From Pseudomonadota bacterium (lineage in GTDB: Bacteria > Pseudomonadota > Gammaproteobacteria > Steroidobacterales > Steroidobacteraceae), in contig JAJYFU010000007.1 of NCBI GenBank assembly GCA_021790795.1, positions 1 through 52,768 of the forward strand: 52,768 nucleotides of DNA, written 5' to 3'. Of the stretch, positions 32,201 through 41,786 are shown piece after piece (within the stretch, counting starts at the first letter, position 1; each line of letters starts with the position of its first letter). The notes beneath the pieces were generated by a model. The model was given only the letters and a program-made list of their open reading frames with translations. It searched no databases and had not been told where the DNA came from. The translations under genes were made by a program, and so were the position numbers.

Positions 32201-32764
32201 GCGCGTCTCCGCGATGCGGCTCTCGGTCTCGCGCCGGCGCTCCTTGTAGCGGGAGATGCCGGCGGCCTCCTCGACGAACGCGCGCATGTCTTCGGCCTTC
32301 GCCTCGATGATGCGCGAGATGGTGCCCTGCTCGATGATCGCGTAGCTGCGCGAGCCGAGCCCCGTGCCGAGGAACAGGTTGGTGATGTCCTTGCGCCGGC
32401 AGCGCGCGCCGTTGATGTAATAGCCGGACGAGCCGTCGCGCGCGACCTGGCGCCTGAGCGCGATCTCGTTGTAGCTGGCATAGGCGCCCCCGACCTGACC
32501 ATCGGAGTTGTCGAAGACCAGCTCCACCGAGGCCGTACCGACGGGCTTGCGCGCCGAGGAGCCGTTGAAAATGACATCCGCCATGTTGTCGCCGCGCAGG
32601 TGCTTGGCGGACAGCTCCCCCATCACCCAGCGCACCGCATCGATGACGTTCGACTTGCCGCAGCCGTTCGGACCGACGACGCCGGTCAGGCTGCTCGGAA
32701 AGCTGATTTGAGTGGGATCGACAAAGGACTTGAAACCGGCGAGCTTAATCTTGGTCAGCCGCAT
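29261..32764 (-). CDS. smc: Chromosome partition protein Smc
   Basis: Smc is the ATPase of condensin, partnered by ScpA and ScpB (both encoded in this window). The 1167-residue product has Walker A GPNGCGKSN at 31-39, two long coiled coils (about 165-500 and 660-1000) around a hinge (about 505-655, with the GWERAVETALGDYLEAV motif), the ABC signature LSGGEKAL and Walker B PFCLLDEVDAPLDE near the end. ATG 32764 was picked because the strictly conserved MRLTKIKLAGFKSFVDPT begins there; the open frame continues 37 codons upstream without similarity. It leads the smc-zipA-ligA operon and is divergent from queF, with 70 bases between. Confidence 0.96.
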   Translation of the reverse strand: MRLTKIKLAGFKSFVDPTQISFPSSLTGVVGPNGCGKSNVIDAVRWVMGELSAKHLRGDNMADVIFNGSSARKPVGTASVELVFDNSDGQVGGAYASYNEIALRRQVARDGSSGYYINGARCRRKDITNLFLGTGLGSRSYAIIEQGTISRIIEAKAEDMRAFVEEAAGISRYKERRRETESRIAETRENLERLQDVREEVEKQIRHLQRQAATARRYRDLQEQERRAFAELLALRMRDLDSGTEVHDSVTRERELAMQSALADQRAAEAAIEHARERHGEAGDQLARIQGRHYELGAEISRLEQSIQHTRALRERQRSDLQQCRASLAQLAEHIERETQGLAAVRSELEQCAPRLEAAQRAEHSAGEALEASERELADWQERWERLNEALAAADRTAQVERARIEQLENQLRRFTGQSERLALERDALGAQDSSEQLALLDEQEGAARAANQALAEQRATALERVQSARSAQLEAERALEAARSQRERARAECTSLEAVQRAALSSSAGQVSEWLGGAGLTGRARLAERIEVESGWERAVETALGDYLEAVCVEGLDALADSLESLAQGRLMLVHETARAEPAADTRSLAHKVRGSAAAAESLAGVRTAESLAEALSLRSSLGANESVITRSGEWLGRHWLRVSRGVDPHAGIIEREQRLKIVRADAERSETRVREAEAHLEDVRGRLAQAEAEREAVQGQIQAAQRRHAELTGQVQAARTRAEHTRARRARIDEESAELAREMQGAREALGGARGALEASVDRLAQLNAQRHTLEEEREVRREALSAARARAQAAQLAARDLIIRIESRRSAEGAAVSGLARMADQRAQLEQRRTELEAELAGGDGPILELEARLNDTLAQRLNIESELAAARAALEEADTALRALEHQRVEGQRRVGEAREAMDAARLAAQESRVRREALFEQFTTTGFALETVQGELAAEASVPGWEERLGGIRAGIEKLGQVNLAAINELAEQTERKEYLDRQFADLTSALDTLEEAMRRIDKETRSRFEDTFEKINAGMKEKFPRLFGGGHAYLELVGEDVLDAGVAVMARPPGKKNSSIHQLSGGEKALTAVALVFSIFDLNPAPFCLLDEVDAPLDEYNIGRFCDIVREMSQRVQFIFITHNKTTMELAAQLIGVTMHEAGVSRLVAVDVDEAVRLAAV

Positions 32765-32834
32765 CTGCGCAATCTTCCGATCTCTATCATGAATGGCCGC
32801 CGCAGCGAGGCGCGCTAGTGTAGAGTAATTGTCC

Positions 32835-33212
32835 ATGCCCTCACAGCCTGCGCACACCGTCGAAACCTTCGCCAATCCGGCGCCGCAGGCGGATTACACC
32901 ATCCGCATGCGGATTCCGGAGTTCACCTGCCTGTGTCCGCTCACCGGGCAGCCGGACTTTGCCACACTCGTGCTCGCCTACGTGCCCGATCGGCGCTGTG
33001 TGGAACTGAAATCGCTGAAGCTCTACATCTGGTCGTTCCGCGACCGCGGCGTCTTTCACGAGGCCGTCACCAATGAGATCGCCGACCACCTCGCCGAGGC
33101 GCTGAGCCCCCGTTACCTGCGCCTCGAGGCGCGGTTCAGGGTGCGGGGCGGCATCACCACACGGGTCGCCGTCGAGCGCCGCCAGAGCGGCTGGGCCGGC
33201 TCGCTCCCGTGA
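32835..33212 (+). CDS. queF: NADPH-dependent 7-cyano-7-deazaguanine reductase (short form)
   Basis: QueF reduces preQ0 to preQ1 with NADPH on the way to queuosine in tRNA. The 125-residue product is the short, single T-fold type. The catalytic Cys34 lies in [12 protein letters not shown], and the family motif ELKSLKLY with RDRGVFHEA follows. ATG 32835 was chosen; a TTG two codons earlier is in frame. There is no convincing Shine-Dalgarno sequence. No other queuosine gene is in the window. Confidence 0.93.
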   Translation: MPSQPAHTVETFANPAPQADYTIRMRIPEFTCLCPLTGQPDFATLVLAYVPDRRCVELKSLKLYIWSFRDRGVFHEAVTNEIADHLAEALSPRYLRLEARFRVRGGITTRVAVERRQSGWAGSLP

Positions 33213-33233
33213 TCCGGCTCGGCGCCGCGCCCC

Positions 33234-33261
33234 TGTACAGGCGCAGGTCCGCCGGTATAAT
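33234..33261 (+). promoter_or_regulatory. Sigma-70-type promoter of dksA
   Basis: A consensus -10 hexamer TATAAT at 33256-33261 is preceded by TGTACA at 33234-33239 (four of six matches to the -35 consensus), with a 16-base spacer. It lies about 40 bases before the dksA ATG. This is the best vegetative promoter match I see in the window. Confidence 0.7.
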
Positions 33262-33299
33262 CGCGCGTCCCGCCACAAGCCCATGCGTAGGAGCGATTG

Positions 33300-34055
33300 A
33301 TGCCGGCCAAGAAACCCGCGCCGAAAACCGCGAAGGGTAAGAAGGCCGCGCCCGCGAAGGCCGCTGCGAAGAAAACCGCAGCCGTCAAGCGGCCGCCCAC
33401 CCGCAAAGCCCCCCATGCGCCGGCGCACAAACCGGGACCGGGCCGCGCGGCGAGCGCGCAAGCACCGGGTGCCTCGACGGCGGAAGAAGCGCGCAAATCA
33501 ACGGTCCGTCAGGCGACGGATACGGCCAAGGCGCCGCTGCAGGCGGTGCCGTCACTACACTCTCGGGTGCCGAGCACGATGGACACGGATGAGGTCGAAG
33601 CGGTTGAACCCGGGAGCCTGCTCGCAGGCCCGCGCAACGTTCAGCCGTACATTCCCAGGCGCGGCGAGCAGTACATGAGCCAGGAGCAGCTCGAGCACTT
33701 CCGCAACATCCTCAATGGCTGGAAGCGCGATCTGATGGTCGAGGTCGATCGGACGGTCTCGCATATGAAGGACGAAGCCGCCAATTTTCCGGACCCCTCG
33801 GACCGCGCCACGCAGGAAGAGGAGTTCAGCCTGGAGCTGCGCACCCGCGACCGCGAGCGCAAGTTGATCCGCAAGATCGACGAGGCGCTCAAGCGCATCG
33901 ATGACGGCACGTACGGCTACTGCCTCGAGACGGGCGAGGAAATCGGCATCAAGCGCCTGGAGGCGCGTCCAGTGGCGACACTCAGCATCGAGGCGCAGGA
34001 ACGGCGCGAGCGACGCGAGAAGCAGTACGGCGACCGCGACGACCGCTACCGATAA
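33300..34055 (+). CDS. dksA: RNA polymerase-binding transcription factor DksA, cysteine-poor type with long N-terminus
   Basis: DksA enters the secondary channel of RNA polymerase and, with ppGpp, controls rRNA and amino acid promoters. The 251-residue product is about 100 residues longer than E. coli DksA because of a Lys/Ala/Pro-rich N-terminal extension (1-50) and an acidic linker. The core is well conserved: RGEQYMSQEQLEHFRNIL and a coiled-coil tip with D165, D168 and A170 (the DxxDxA motif). The zinc region keeps only Cys208; the other ligands are Thr211, Ser229 and Ala232, so it should not hold zinc, as known for DksA2 of Pseudomonas. ATG 33300 has AGGAG 6 bases before it. Confidence 0.95.
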   Translation: MPAKKPAPKTAKGKKAAPAKAAAKKTAAVKRPPTRKAPHAPAHKPGPGRAASAQAPGASTAEEARKSTVRQATDTAKAPLQAVPSLHSRVPSTMDTDEVEAVEPGSLLAGPRNVQPYIPRRGEQYMSQEQLEHFRNILNGWKRDLMVEVDRTVSHMKDEAANFPDPSDRATQEEEFSLELRTRDRERKLIRKIDEALKRIDDGTYGYCLETGEEIGIKRLEARPVATLSIEAQERRERREKQYGDRDDRYR

Positions 34056-34959
34056 TCGGCGCCCGGCGAGCGCCTCCGGATACACGGGGCGCTTCGCACC
34101 CTCTCCCACCGGCTCATTGCACCTGGGCTCGCTCCTGGCGGCATGCGCGAGCTTCCTCGATGCCCGCAGCCACGGCGGCCGCTGGCTCGTGCGGATGGAG
34201 GATCTTGACCCGCGCAGCATTCCGGGCTGCGCCGGGAAGATCCTGGAAACGCTCGAAGCCTTCGCGCTGCACTGGGACGGCGCGGTCGAATACCAGAGCC
34301 GCCGCACGGCGCACTACCAGGTTGCCCTGGATCGTCTGCGCGCCGCCGGCGTCACTTTCGAATGCAGCTGCTCGCGAGGGGCGCTCGCGCAGGCGGGAAT
34401 GTCGAGCAGCCGCTATCCGGGCACGTGCCGCTCAGGTCCGCGCCGCCCGGGGCCCACGGCGACGCGAGTCCGCATCGATGAGCATCGCGCGCTCACCTTC
34501 CACGATCGCTTTCAGGACCCCTGCGCCTTCCCTCCCGGGAGCCTCGGGGACGTCATCGTGCGCCGCCGCGACGGGGTGTTCTCCTACCAGCTCGCAGTGG
34601 TCGTGGACGATGCCCTGCAGGGCGTGACGGACGTGGTACGTGGGGCCGATCTGCTCGAGAGCACCGGCTGGCAGATCCTGTTGCAGGAAGCGCTGGGTCT
34701 GCCGCAGCCGCGCTACGCGCACCTGCCGCTCATCACCGAGCCCGGTGGGGCGAAGCTCGCCAAATCGCGGCGCTCCGTGGCGCTCCAATCGGCACGCGCC
34801 GGCGCGCAGCTGCACGAGATCTTGCGGCTGCTGAATCAGAGGCCGCCGCCGTCGCTCACTGACGCCCCGGCGCTCGAGGTGCTCGCCTGGGCCATCGCGC
34901 ACTGGAACCCCACCGCCTTCCACGGCGTGCGGAGGCTCGCGCTCGGCGGCGCGGAATGA
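33901..34959 (+). CDS. gluQ: Glutamyl-Q tRNA(Asp) synthetase, start uncertain
   Basis: GluQ is a truncated glutamyl-tRNA synthetase that attaches glutamate to queuosine in tRNA-Asp. The catalytic body is clear from about 34078: YTGRFAPSPTGSLHLGS (HIGH-type), RWLVRMEDLDP, cysteines in ECSCSRG and YPGTC for zinc, and GGAKLAKS (KMSKS-type). There is no tRNA anticodon-binding domain, as expected. There is no ATG, GTG or TTG in any frame between the dksA stop and the conserved core. The only in-frame start found is ATG 33901, inside dksA, giving 59 extra low-complexity residues. dksA-gluQ is the usual pair. Confidence 0.8.
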   Translation: MTARTATASRRARKSASSAWRRVQWRHSASRRRNGASDARSSTATATTATDNRRPASASGYTGRFAPSPTGSLHLGSLLAACASFLDARSHGGRWLVRMEDLDPRSIPGCAGKILETLEAFALHWDGAVEYQSRRTAHYQVALDRLRAAGVTFECSCSRGALAQAGMSSSRYPGTCRSGPRRPGPTATRVRIDEHRALTFHDRFQDPCAFPPGSLGDVIVRRRDGVFSYQLAVVVDDALQGVTDVVRGADLLESTGWQILLQEALGLPQPRYAHLPLITEPGGAKLAKSRRSVALQSARAGAQLHEILRLLNQRPPPSLTDAPALEVLAWAIAHWNPTAFHGVRRLALGGAE

Positions 34960-34983
34960 GCTATAGCTGCGCCCGATCGACGG

Positions 34984-35015
34984 CCGGGGCTCGCCCGTTG
35001 CGGACGAGCCCCCGG
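34984..35015. terminator. Hairpin between convergent gluQ and pnp
   Basis: CCGGGGCTCG (34984-34993) pairs with CGAGCCCC(C)GG (35005-35015, one bulged C) around an 11-base loop. It sits in the 72-base gap between two genes that end toward each other. Only a short GATTTCC follows on the plus strand and no T-run on the minus strand, so it is a weak or bidirectional terminator candidate. Confidence 0.5.
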
Positions 35016-35031
35016 CGATTTCCTCACGCGA

Positions 35032-37116
<2,085 letters not shown>

Positions 37117-37155
37117 GGTCAACTCCTTGATGTAGATCTAACGTTCGGAGGATGC

Positions 37156-37214
37156 AACCGACACCCCAAAACATGAAGGGCCGGCTGTGCGCCCGGCCCT
37201 TTGGGTGTTCGGTT
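37156..37214 (-). promoter_or_regulatory. Nested hairpin between rpsO and pnp
   Basis: Read on the minus strand, directly after the rpsO stop, an inner 9 bp stem AAGGGCCGG/CCGGCCCTT (plus-strand 37176-37184 and 37193-37201, 8-base loop) is followed by CATGTTTT. An outer stem pairs AACCGA and CACCC before it with GGGTG and TCGGTT after it, with a bulge. The inner part looks like an rpsO terminator; the whole structure resembles the RNase III-processed pnp leader of E. coli. Function is inferred. Confidence 0.6.
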
Positions 37215-37482
37215 ATCGGCGCAGTCCCAGGCGCTCCACGAGCTCCTGGTAGGTCTGCGGCTTGGTCGCCTTGAGGTAATCGAGGAGCTTGCGGCGCTGA
37301 TTGACGAGCTTGACCAGCCCGCGACGCGAGGCGTGATCGCGCTGGTGCGCACTGAAATGCTCGCTCAAGCCGTTGATGCGCTCCGAAAGCAGCGCGACCT
37401 GGACCTCGGCAGATCCCGTATCCGCTGGACCGCGCTGATATTGCGCCAGAATTCCGCTTTTCATCTCGCTGGTTAAAGCCAT
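37213..37482 (-). CDS. rpsO: 30S ribosomal protein S15
   Basis: S15 is a primary 16S rRNA-binding protein. The 89-residue product has normal length and begins [20 protein letters not shown], with the rRNA-contact segments [34 protein letters not shown] and the C-terminal [12 protein letters not shown]. In most gammaproteobacteria rpsO directly follows truB; here about 460 bases and a gene on the other strand lie between them, so rpsO probably has its own promoter in the 37483-37560 region, which I cannot pinpoint. Confidence 0.97.
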   Translation of the reverse strand: MALTSEMKSGILAQYQRGPADTGSAEVQVALLSERINGLSEHFSAHQRDHASRRGLVKLVNQRRKLLDYLKATKPQTYQELVERLGLRR

Positions 37483-37560
37483 TGCTCGACAATCCCAGGT
37501 AGCTACCGGTTACCCTTAAGAGGAAGCCCACAATTTTACCTGGGCAATGCCCCTCGCCAC

Positions 37561-37594
37561 AAGCCGCGTATCTCGCGAAGCCGCATATCTCGCG
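37561..37594 (+). repeat. Tandem 17 bp direct repeat upstream of the small lipoprotein gene
   Basis: Two adjacent copies read AAGCCGCGTATCTCGCG and AAGCCGCATATCTCGCG, with one difference at position 8. The second copy ends two bases before a TACACT -10-like hexamer (37596-37601), so the pair covers about -13 to -46 of a promoter for the lipoprotein gene at 37612. That is where an activator or repressor dimer array would bind. It could also be a recent small duplication. Confidence 0.8.
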
Positions 37595-37611
37595 CTACAC
37601 TTCAGTCCACC

Positions 37612-37872
37612 ATGATCCGATCGCTCCTCATTCTGGGCAGTGCGATCGCGCTGGCGGGCTGCGCCAGCCTCCCGGCCTCTCGGCCCGAACGCAAGCTGGC
37701 GGACGTCCCGGCGGGATGTATCCGCAAGGTGGACAGCCTCATCCCCGCGAAAAGCCCGTGCATGACCCCGGGCAATGCGTATTCCGGCCGGCAGCTGCGC
37801 CAGACGGGGCATACCAATCTGGCGCGGGCGCTGCAGAGCCTCGATCCGGCGGTCACCGCGACACCGCCCTAG
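37612..37872 (+). CDS. Small predicted lipoprotein of unknown function
   Basis: The 86-residue product begins with a clear lipoprotein signal (MIRSLLILGSAIALAGCAS, lipobox LAGC, Cys17). The mature part has two more cysteines (in AGCIRK and SPCMTPG), which may form a disulfide. A conserved-looking C-terminal stretch, YSGRQLRQTGHTNLARALQS, follows; its order (Y-S, TG-T-N, A-AL, LDP) recalls the start of TonB plug domains, but at this length no receptor function can be claimed. Codon use is like that of neighbouring genes. It is transcribed against the truB-rpsO-pnp genes and splits that operon. There is no ribosome site; the possible -10 would give a very short leader. Confidence 0.65.
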   Translation: MIRSLLILGSAIALAGCASLPASRPERKLADVPAGCIRKVDSLIPAKSPCMTPGNAYSGRQLRQTGHTNLARALQSLDPAVTATPP

Positions 37873-37943
37873 CGCGGCCCCAAGCGCTCGCCGGTACCCG
37901 GGCGTTGCGGTGACCCATCCCCTGGCTTCCCCCGCGCCGGACA

Positions 37944-38816
37944 TCAGGGGCCGAACAACCGCTTGGGGCGCACGCCGCCGAGGCCATCGGCCTCCCCGAT
38001 ACCGAGAAAGCGCCCGGTCCCGTACAGCCTGACCTTTCCGGCACCGGCGCCCCCGATCACCACCGCCTGTCCATGACTGATCCGCGTGGCTTGCAGGCTA
38101 TCCAGATACACCGCCGGCAGATGCGCCAGCGGCCAGTCCGCCGGCAACATCCGCGGCGGCGGCCCGTTCTCGCACGCGAGCGCGATCGATTCCAGGGTCT
38201 GCATCGGCTCCCGTTCGAAGGGCTCGACACTGATGCGCCGCAATGCCGTGACATGCCCGCAAGTACCCAGCGCGCGGGCGATATCCTCGGCCAGCGTGCG
38301 CACATACGTGCCCTTCGAGCAGTGGGTCTCGAGATCGATGCTTTCGCCGTGTCGTGCGAGGAGCCGCAGGTCGAAGATCTCGATGGGGCGCGCCTCGCGC
38401 TCGACCACCACACCGGCGCGGGCCAGCTCATAGAGGGGCCGGCCCCCGCGCTTGAGGGCCGAGTACATTGGTGGCACCTGGCGTCCGGCCCCCCGGAACG
38501 CCTCGAGTACGGCTTCGATCCGCTCCGGCGCAAGATCCGGCACACTCGATCGCTCGACGATCTCCCCTTCGCGGTCACCGGTGACCGTACTGACGCCCAA
38601 CAACACAGTGAATCGATAGCGCTTGCGGCTCGAGAGGATCTCGCCGGCGATCTTGGTCGCCTCATCGAGGCAGATCGGCAGCATCCCGGTGGCCAGCGGA
38701 TCGAGGCTGCCGGCGTGGCCGGCCTTCGCGGCCCCGTACAGCCGCCGAACGCGCTGCAACGCCGCGTTCGACGAAAGCCCGGCGGGCTTGTCGAGCAGGA
38801 CAATCCCGATGGGCAT
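37944..38816 (-). CDS. truB: tRNA pseudouridine(55) synthase
   Basis: TruB makes pseudouridine 55 in the T loop of tRNAs. The 290-residue product begins MPIGIVLLDKPAGLSSNAAL and has the catalytic motif GHAGSLDPLATGMLPICLDEATK with the active-site Asp, then TVTGDREGE, PPMYSALKRGGRPLYELAR and CSKGTYVRTLAEDIARALG. A C-terminal PUA-like region (VYLDSLQATRISHGQAV) completes it. It starts 5 bases after rbfA on the same strand. Confidence 0.96.
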   Translation of the reverse strand: MPIGIVLLDKPAGLSSNAALQRVRRLYGAAKAGHAGSLDPLATGMLPICLDEATKIAGEILSSRKRYRFTVLLGVSTVTGDREGEIVERSSVPDLAPERIEAVLEAFRGAGRQVPPMYSALKRGGRPLYELARAGVVVEREARPIEIFDLRLLARHGESIDLETHCSKGTYVRTLAEDIARALGTCGHVTALRRISVEPFEREPMQTLESIALACENGPPPRMLPADWPLAHLPAVYLDSLQATRISHGQAVVIGGAGAGKVRLYGTGRFLGIGEADGLGGVRPKRLFGP

Positions 38817-38821
38817 CGGCG

Positions 38822-39199
38822 TCAGTGCTTGGCCCGATCTTTGGCCTGATCCTCGGTCCGCGCCCGATCGATCACGCCGCTCAGGCGCGCCGCCCGCTCT
38901 GCGGTGTCGTCGAGGTGAAATTCCAGCCGCGGCGCATGCCGGAGGCCGAGCTCGCGGCCCACCTGCCCGCGCAGAAATCCGCCCGCGCGGGTCAAACCGC
39001 GCAGCACCTCGTCGGCCGAATTTTCGGCGGCGAAGGGCACGAAGTACACGCGGGCGAGCCCGAGATCGGTCGCGAGCCGCACGGCGGTGATGGTGACGTG
39101 ACCGACCCGCGGATCCTTGACGTCGCGCGCGACCAGGCCCGCGATCACCCGCTGCAGCTGCGCTTCGATCTTGCGGATCCTGGAGTCGGCGGCGCTCAT
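38822..39199 (-). CDS. rbfA: Ribosome-binding factor A
   Basis: RbfA helps mature the 5' end of 16S rRNA in the 30S subunit. The 125-residue product starts [23 protein letters not shown] and has the KH-like fold with [31 protein letters not shown] and the late helix-strand [22 protein letters not shown]. Length is normal. Its ATG overlaps the infB stop (ATGA). The open frame reaches more than a kilobase upstream, but that is antisense-frame reading of infB. Confidence 0.95.
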   Translation of the reverse strand: MSAADSRIRKIEAQLQRVIAGLVARDVKDPRVGHVTITAVRLATDLGLARVYFVPFAAENSADEVLRGLTRAGGFLRGQVGRELGLRHAPRLEFHLDDTAERAARLSGVIDRARTEDQAKDRAKH

Positions 39200-41766
39200 T
39201 GCAGCGTCCGGGCCACCTCGACGCGCGCGAAGCATTCGATCTGGTCGTCCACGCGCACGTCCTGGTAGTTCTTCACGCCGATGCCGCACTCCGTGCCGGC
39301 CCGCACCTCGTTGACATCGTCCTTGAAGCGGCGCAGCGACTCGAGCGCGCCCTCGAAGATGACCACGTTGTCGCGCAGCACGCGGATCGGGTTGTTGCGC
39401 CGCACGAAGCCCTCGGTGACCAGGCACCCGGCGACTACGCCGAACTTGCTCGAGCGGAACACCTCGCGAACCTGCGCCACACCCACGATCTGCTCCTTGA
39501 TCTCCGGCCGCAGCAATCCGGTCATCATCTGGCGGACGTCGTCGATAGCCTCGTAGATGATGCTGTAGTAGCGCACTTCCACACCGGATTCCTTCATCGC
39601 ATCGCGCGCACCGGAATCGGCGCGAACGTTGAAACCGATGATCAACGCCTTGGAGGCCGCAGCGAGCTGCGCGTCCGATACCGTGATGCCGCCGAGGCCA
39701 CTGGCGATCAGCTTGACCTGCACTTCCTCGGTCGAGAGCTTCTCGAGCGCCTCGCGCAACGCCTCGACGCTGCCTTGCGTATCGCCCTTGACGAGCACCG
39801 CCACCGCGCCGGCCTTCTGCTCCTGCATCTGCGAGAACACGTCCTCCGCGCGCGTCGCCTGCCGGGCAAGCTTCACGTCGCGGGATTTGCTCTGCCGGTA
39901 CATGGCCACTTCGCGCGCCTTGCGCTCGCTCTCGACGGCCAGAATCTCCTCGCCGGCGTTTGGAGCGCCCGAGAGCCCGAGGACCACCACCGGCATCGAC
40001 GGCGGAGCCGCCTCGAGCGCGTTGCCGTTCTCGTCGAACAGGGCGCGCACCCGACCGAACTCCGAGCCGGCGATGATCGGCTCGCCGAGCTTGAGCGTGC
40101 CTTTCTTCACCAACACCGTGGCGACCGCGCCCCGGCCCTTCTCGAGGCTCGACTCGATGACCACGCCGCTGGCGAGTCCCGTGCTCGGCGCGCGCAGCTC
40201 GAGCACTTCCGCCTGCAGCAGCACCGCCTCGATCAGCGCGTCGATCCCCTCGCCGGTGTGCGCCGACACGTTCACGAACATGTTCTCCCCGCCCCATTCC
40301 TCGGGAATCACGCCCTGCTTGGCGAGCTCGTTGCGCACCCGGTCGGGATCCGCATCGCTCTTGTCGATCTTGTTGACCGCGACCACGATCGGCACGCCCG
40401 CGGCACGCGCGTGCTGGATCGCCTCGATGGTCTGCGGCATGACGCCGTCGTCGGCGGCCACGACGAGAATGACCACGTCGGTGACTTTCGCGCCGCGAGC
40501 GCGCATCGCGGTGAACGCCGCGTGGCCCGGTGTGTCGATGAAAGTCACCACGCCCTTGGGCGTCTCCACGTGATAGGCGCCCACGTGCTGCGTGATCCCG
40601 CCGGCCTCGCCGGCGGCCACCTTGGTGCGCCGGATGTAATCGAGCAGCGAGGTCTTGCCGTGATCGACATGCCCCATCACGGTCACCACCGGCGGACGCG
40701 CCTCCAGCTGTTCCGCCTCGGCCTTCTCGCCTTGCAGCCCCGCTTCGATCTGATCCTCCTGGATCAGCTTGGCGGTATGGCCGAGCTCCTCGACCACCAG
40801 CACCGCCGTGTCCCGGTCGAGCGACTGATTGATGGTGGCCATCACGCCGATGTTCATGAGCGCCTTGATGACGACCGGCGCCTTGACCGCCATCTTCTGG
40901 GCCAGCTCGCCCACGGTGATGGTCTCCCCGATGTTCACCTCGTGCACCAGCGGCGCCGTCGGCTTCTCGAATCCGTGGCGCGCCTCCGACGCACCGCGCA
41001 CCGTGCGCGACTTGACCGGGCGGCGCTTCTTGAAGCGCGAGCTGACGTCGGTGGTGACATGCAGCTCCTCGCGTCCATAGCGCGTGTGCTTGTCATCGGT
41101 CGCGGGACGTTCCCGGGCCCCGGGCGCCGCCGGCCGCGCCGCGGCGGCGGGCGGCTCCTTGACCTTCGGGGCCGGCTCGGCCGGCGGATTCTCACGATTC
41201 TGGTGCTCGAGCGCCTCACGCTCGCGGCGCTCGTGCTCCTGCTGCGCCCGCTGCTCCGCCTCTCGCCGCGCATCATCCTGGGCACGCTTGCGGGCGGCCT
41301 CTTCTTCCTCGATGCGGCGCCGATTCTCCGCTTCGAGCCGCTCGTGCTCGCGGCGCTCGTGCTCGATCCGCTCCTGCTCGAGCCGCTCGGCCTCCTCGGC
41401 CTCGCGGCGCTTCTGCTCGGTCTCGTCGTGCTGCTTGCGGGCCTGTTCCTCGAGCACGTCGCGCTTGATGTAGGTGCGCTTGGTCCGCACTTCCACGCTG
41501 ACCGTGCGCGAGCGGCCCTGTACGCTGGAGAGCTTCAGCTCGCTTTGAGTCTTGCGCTTGAGGGTGATGCGACGGGGCGCGGCGTCGCCGTCCTTGCCCG
41601 CTCCGTGGCTGCGGCGCAGATGGGTGAGCAGCTCGAGCTTTGCATCGTCGCTGATGTGATCGTCCGGTCCGTCGACCCGAATGCCCGCCTGATCGAGCTG
41701 CTCGAGCAGCCGATCCACCGGCACCTTCAGGACTTCCGCGAACTGCGCTACGGTCACTTCCGCCAT
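39196..41766 (-). CDS. infB: Translation initiation factor IF-2
   Basis: IF-2 is the GTPase that brings fMet-tRNA to the ribosome. The 856-residue product has the IF2_N fold ([24 protein letters not shown]) and a highly charged Glu/Arg coiled region (about 110-210). The G domain carries G1 [13 protein letters not shown]3 DTPGHA and G4 NKID, and domains II-IV with the fMet-tRNA-binding C-terminus follow. All G motifs are intact. It lies 20 bases after nusA and overlaps rbfA. Confidence 0.97.
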   Translation of the reverse strand: MAEVTVAQFAEVLKVPVDRLLEQLDQAGIRVDGPDDHISDDAKLELLTHLRRSHGAGKDGDAAPRRITLKRKTQSELKLSSVQGRSRTVSVEVRTKRTYIKRDVLEEQARKQHDETEQKRREAEEAERLEQERIEHERREHERLEAENRRRIEEEEAARKRAQDDARREAEQRAQQEHERREREALEHQNRENPPAEPAPKVKEPPAAAARPAAPGARERPATDDKHTRYGREELHVTTDVSSRFKKRRPVKSRTVRGASEARHGFEKPTAPLVHEVNIGETITVGELAQKMAVKAPVVIKALMNIGVMATINQSLDRDTAVLVVEELGHTAKLIQEDQIEAGLQGEKAEAEQLEARPPVVTVMGHVDHGKTSLLDYIRRTKVAAGEAGGITQHVGAYHVETPKGVVTFIDTPGHAAFTAMRARGAKVTDVVILVVAADDGVMPQTIEAIQHARAAGVPIVVAVNKIDKSDADPDRVRNELAKQGVIPEEWGGENMFVNVSAHTGEGIDALIEAVLLQAEVLELRAPSTGLASGVVIESSLEKGRGAVATVLVKKGTLKLGEPIIAGSEFGRVRALFDENGNALEAAPPSMPVVVLGLSGAPNAGEEILAVESERKAREVAMYRQSKSRDVKLARQATRAEDVFSQMQEQKAGAVAVLVKGDTQGSVEALREALEKLSTEEVQVKLIASGLGGITVSDAQLAAASKALIIGFNVRADSGARDAMKESGVEVRYYSIIYEAIDDVRQMMTGLLRPEIKEQIVGVAQVREVFRSSKFGVVAGCLVTEGFVRRNNPIRVLRDNVVIFEGALESLRRFKDDVNEVRAGTECGIGVKNYQDVRVDDQIECFARVEVARTLQ

Positions 41767-41786
41767 ACGTCTTGCACCCTTGAGAT

